Source: an uncultured Flammeovirgaceae bacterium (GTDB lineage Bacteria > Bacteroidota > Bacteroidia > Cytophagales > Cyclobacteriaceae). From it: a stretch of DNA of 64,000 nt. Below, piece after piece: positions 62,165 through 64,000 of this stretch; within the stretch, counting starts at the first letter, position 1, and each line of letters opens with the position of its first letter. The notes beneath the pieces are model-generated. The model ran no database searches, was not told where the DNA came from, and worked only from the letters and a program-made list of their open reading frames with translations. Both the position numbers and the translations under genes were made by a program. The DNA lies in assembly GCA_937883755.1 (NCBI GenBank), contig CAKZYA010000001.1:124001-188000 (forward strand), written 5' to 3'.

Positions 62165-64000
62165 TTAAAATCTGGCTTGAACACCTAATTGAAACATTCT
62201 GGTTTGGGGGATATTCCCTCGATCAGTACCCGCCTCAAGTTGACTTCCACTTCTTGCCCGGGCATTAAACACTTCCGGATCGGGCCCAGTGTAGGGAGTA
62301 ATAGTTAACAAATTGGTGGCGGTAACGTAGAAGCGTAAGTTGATTTTATCGGTTACAGTCTCAGGCAATGTATACCCTAACTGAATATTTCTCAGACGAA
62401 GAAAATCACCGTCTTCAATCCAGCGATCTGAAAAGCGGTTATTATCGTTCGGGTCAGTAGCAATAGCTCGGGGCATATCATTACTGGTATTAGGCCCTGT
62501 CCAGCGATTCTGGGTAGTTGCTTGTTCGGCACGAATCCCTCCAGTCATTGATTCGGAATCCCTTCGGAACTGGTTATACAACTGCACTCCTTCCACTCCC
62601 TGAAACAAAACTGATAAATCAAAGTCCTTAAATCCGGCATTGATGTTTAGTCCGTAGAAGAAATCCGGGATTGTCTTACCTAAGTAGGCGCGGTCGTTAG
62701 GATCAACTATGCCATCGGATTCCCCCGAGAATAGTTGTCCTTCGGGAGCATCTTCGGCAGCCGGGCCATTAGTATCTACAAAGCGAATATCACCTGGTTG
62801 TGGCCCCTGAGAATTGACATCAGGTATGGCATTGGCAACCTCTCCTTCGGTTTGGTATAACCCGTCAGTTTGGTAACCGTAGAAATAGCCAATGGGGAAG
62901 CCTATAGCGGTACGGTAACCATCACCTTGGGTAAACTCACTAATACCTTCGTCTATACTAATTAACTCGTTATTAATGGTGGTTAAGTTACCACTTACTC
63001 CGAGGCTAAGTCCATTGCTGAATACCGTATTGTAGCCTAGCTCTAGCTCAATCCCGGTATTTCGAACCTCTCCTACATTAGCAGGTGTACTTCCAAAACC
63101 AGAGATACGGGGTAGAGGTAGGTTAATCAAGAAATCCTTGGTAGTACGCTGATAGTAGGTGGCCAATAAGTTAAGCTTGTCATTGAAGAAGGACACGTCA
63201 ATCCCGGCGTCCAGCGTCTCTACCGTTTCCCAAATAATACTTTCATTCACAAAGTTGATCGGTGCTGGAGCTTGCAGGGTATTATCGCCTCCTAAGCCAT
63301 AGTCAGGGTTGGCCGAAACCCGGAAAACGTGCGGAAACGATGTAGTGGCATCGTTACCTAATTGCCCCCAGCTACCCCGAATTTTAAGGTCAGAAATAAA
63401 AGGTACAGTAAAGAAGTCTTCTTCGCCTATCCGCCAAGCAGCAGAAAACGAAGGAAACGTACCCCACCGTCGGTTATCTTGAGGAGAGAAGCGGGAAGTA
63501 CCATCGCGACGAACCGTAGCAGTGAATAAGTATTTGTTCTGGAAATCGTAGCTCAACCGACCAATGTAACCGACAAAGGAGTTTTCACCTGCCCCACCTC
63601 CTAAATCGATAGCATCCTGTCCGTTGGCAACAATTTGGTAGAAATCAGGATCAGAACTCAGAAAGTTCTCAGCTCGTCCGCTTAGCGAGGTGTTGCTAAT
63701 CTTCTGATATTCAATACCTGCTAGAACGTTAATGCTATGGTCACCGAACGTATTTTCGTAGGTAAGTGTATTGGTAAAAATTTGGCTTACGTTTTCACCG
63801 CGTCTATCCCTTCTCTCCTGGGCTCGTTCCAGTCCCATCTCTTGGGCGGTATGGCCAGGATTCCACTGATCATCTCGCTCCAATATGAGGTCAACGGAAG
63901 CTTGGGATTTAAAGGTTAACCCTGGTATCAGCATAACTTCAGCGAAGATACCGCCCAATAGTCGGGTGTCGCGCTTATAGTAATCCCTAATTTCGTTTAA
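62165..64000 (-). CDS. SusC/RagA TonB-dependent receptor, C-terminal part (runs off the window)
   Basis: The open frame continues to the window edge (64000), with the last visible upstream residues LNEIRDYYKRDTRLLGG, so the N-terminus and plug are outside. About 611 residues of the barrel are seen: RLSYDFQNKYLFTATVRRDG, DLKIRGSWGQLGNDAT, NLSxxFF-like strands, DRAYLGKTIPDFFYGLNI and a terminal strand ending QLGVQARF with a final Phe. It transports glycans with SusD, 11 bp downstream. An in-frame TTG at 63956-63958 could be mistaken for a start. Confidence 0.95.
   Translation of the reverse strand, partial: LNEIRDYYKRDTRLLGGIFAEVMLIPGLTFKSQASVDLILERDDQWNPGHTAQEMGLERAQERRDRRGENVSQIFTNTLTYENTFGDHSINVLAGIEYQKISNTSLSGRAENFLSSDPDFYQIVANGQDAIDLGGGAGENSFVGYIGRLSYDFQNKYLFTATVRRDGTSRFSPQDNRRWGTFPSFSAAWRIGEEDFFTVPFISDLKIRGSWGQLGNDATTSFPHVFRVSANPDYGLGGDNTLQAPAPINFVNESIIWETVETLDAGIDVSFFNDKLNLLATYYQRTTKDFLINLPLPRISGFGSTPANVGEVRNTGIELELGYNTVFSNGLSLGVSGNLTTINNELISIDEGISEFTQGDGYRTAIGFPIGYFYGYQTDGLYQTEGEVANAIPDVNSQGPQPGDIRFVDTNGPAAEDAPEGQLFSGESDGIVDPNDRAYLGKTIPDFFYGLNINAGFKDFDLSVLFQGVEGVQLYNQFRRDSESMTGGIRAEQATTQNRWTGPNTSNDMPRAIATDPNDNNRFSDRWIEDGDFLRLRNIQLGYTLPETVTDKINLRFYVTATNLLTITPYTGPDPEVFNARARSGSQLEAGTDRGNIPQTRMFQLGVQARF

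Noticed and set aside
63956-63958. TTG as the start codon of the SusC gene
   Set aside because: The frame remains open with barrel-like sequence to the window edge, so the true start is outside.
1-64000. tRNA, rRNA, CRISPR arrays, insertion sequences, prophage genes
   Set aside because: Spacers were read for T-loop motifs, regular repeats with spacers, and transposase or integrase frames; none was found. Eye-reading can miss small RNAs.

Overview
The window looks like a chromosomal segment of a Bacteroidota bacterium, most likely a free-living, polysaccharide-using member of the Cytophagales. The evidence is type IX secretion C-terminal sorting domains (ends of the genes at 6612 and 37503), a SusC/SusD pair at the right edge, a DUF4286 protein, Tat-dependent Gfo/Idh/MocA dehydrogenases, an LpoB plus TPR lipoprotein pair, and promoters of the Bacteroidota type (TTG, about 20 nt, TAnnTTTG). 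The taxonomic call is an inference from gene content; nothing was computed or searched.

Layout. 0-4.4 kb: two Tat-exported Gfo/Idh/MocA oxidoreductases flank a secreted beta-propeller-like (FG-GAP) gene that is split by a frameshift. 4.4-17.3 kb: envelope and housekeeping genes (small lipoproteins, hot-dog thioesterase, PGRP amidase with a T9SS tail, prolyl oligopeptidase, a lone KAP P-loop NTPase, GNAT, metallophosphoesterase, DUF4286, ferrochelatase, chorismate mutase/prephenate dehydratase). 17.8-27 kb: glyA-tatC, a polytopic membrane protein, GNAT, rbfA, a LolC/E-like permease and a large SNF2 helicase. 27-37 kb, all minus strand: SnoaL-like protein, ROK kinase, mscL, epimerase, two tandem beta-barrel proteins, a Crp/Fnr regulator, xylA, xylB, a nitrilase-fold amidohydrolase and a small secreted protein.

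37.5-46 kb: a secreted pectate-lyase-fold/ricin/T9SS protein, an M28-family peptidase with an altered metal motif, the TPR-LpoB lipoprotein pair and a CocE/S15 hydrolase. 46.2-48.5 kb: a compact four-gene operon of two half-length DUF1538 membrane proteins, a PII-like protein and a CBS protein, closed by a clear terminator. 48.5-51.5 kb looks accessory: a gene remnant, a second Crp/Fnr plus outer-membrane protein module, a gene interrupted by one in-frame TGA, and a PIN toxin-antitoxin pair. 51.5-64 kb: S9 peptidase, FkbM methyltransferase, pyrF, an HGSNAT-type membrane acyltransferase, a lipoprotein gene lying between two copies of the acyltransferase 3' end, TrpB2, a collagen-like lipoprotein, a ChbG/YdjC deacetylase, SusD and the C-terminal part of SusC.

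Most interesting signals: (1) the 3' end of the acyltransferase gene is repeated 666 bp downstream with only synonymous changes and a changed stop codon, with a lipoprotein gene between; (2) the DUF1538 pair + PII + CBS operon; (3) the two Crp/Fnr-linked outer-membrane genes share a promoter motif with identical spacing; (4) an in-frame TGA and a frameshift in otherwise coherent genes.
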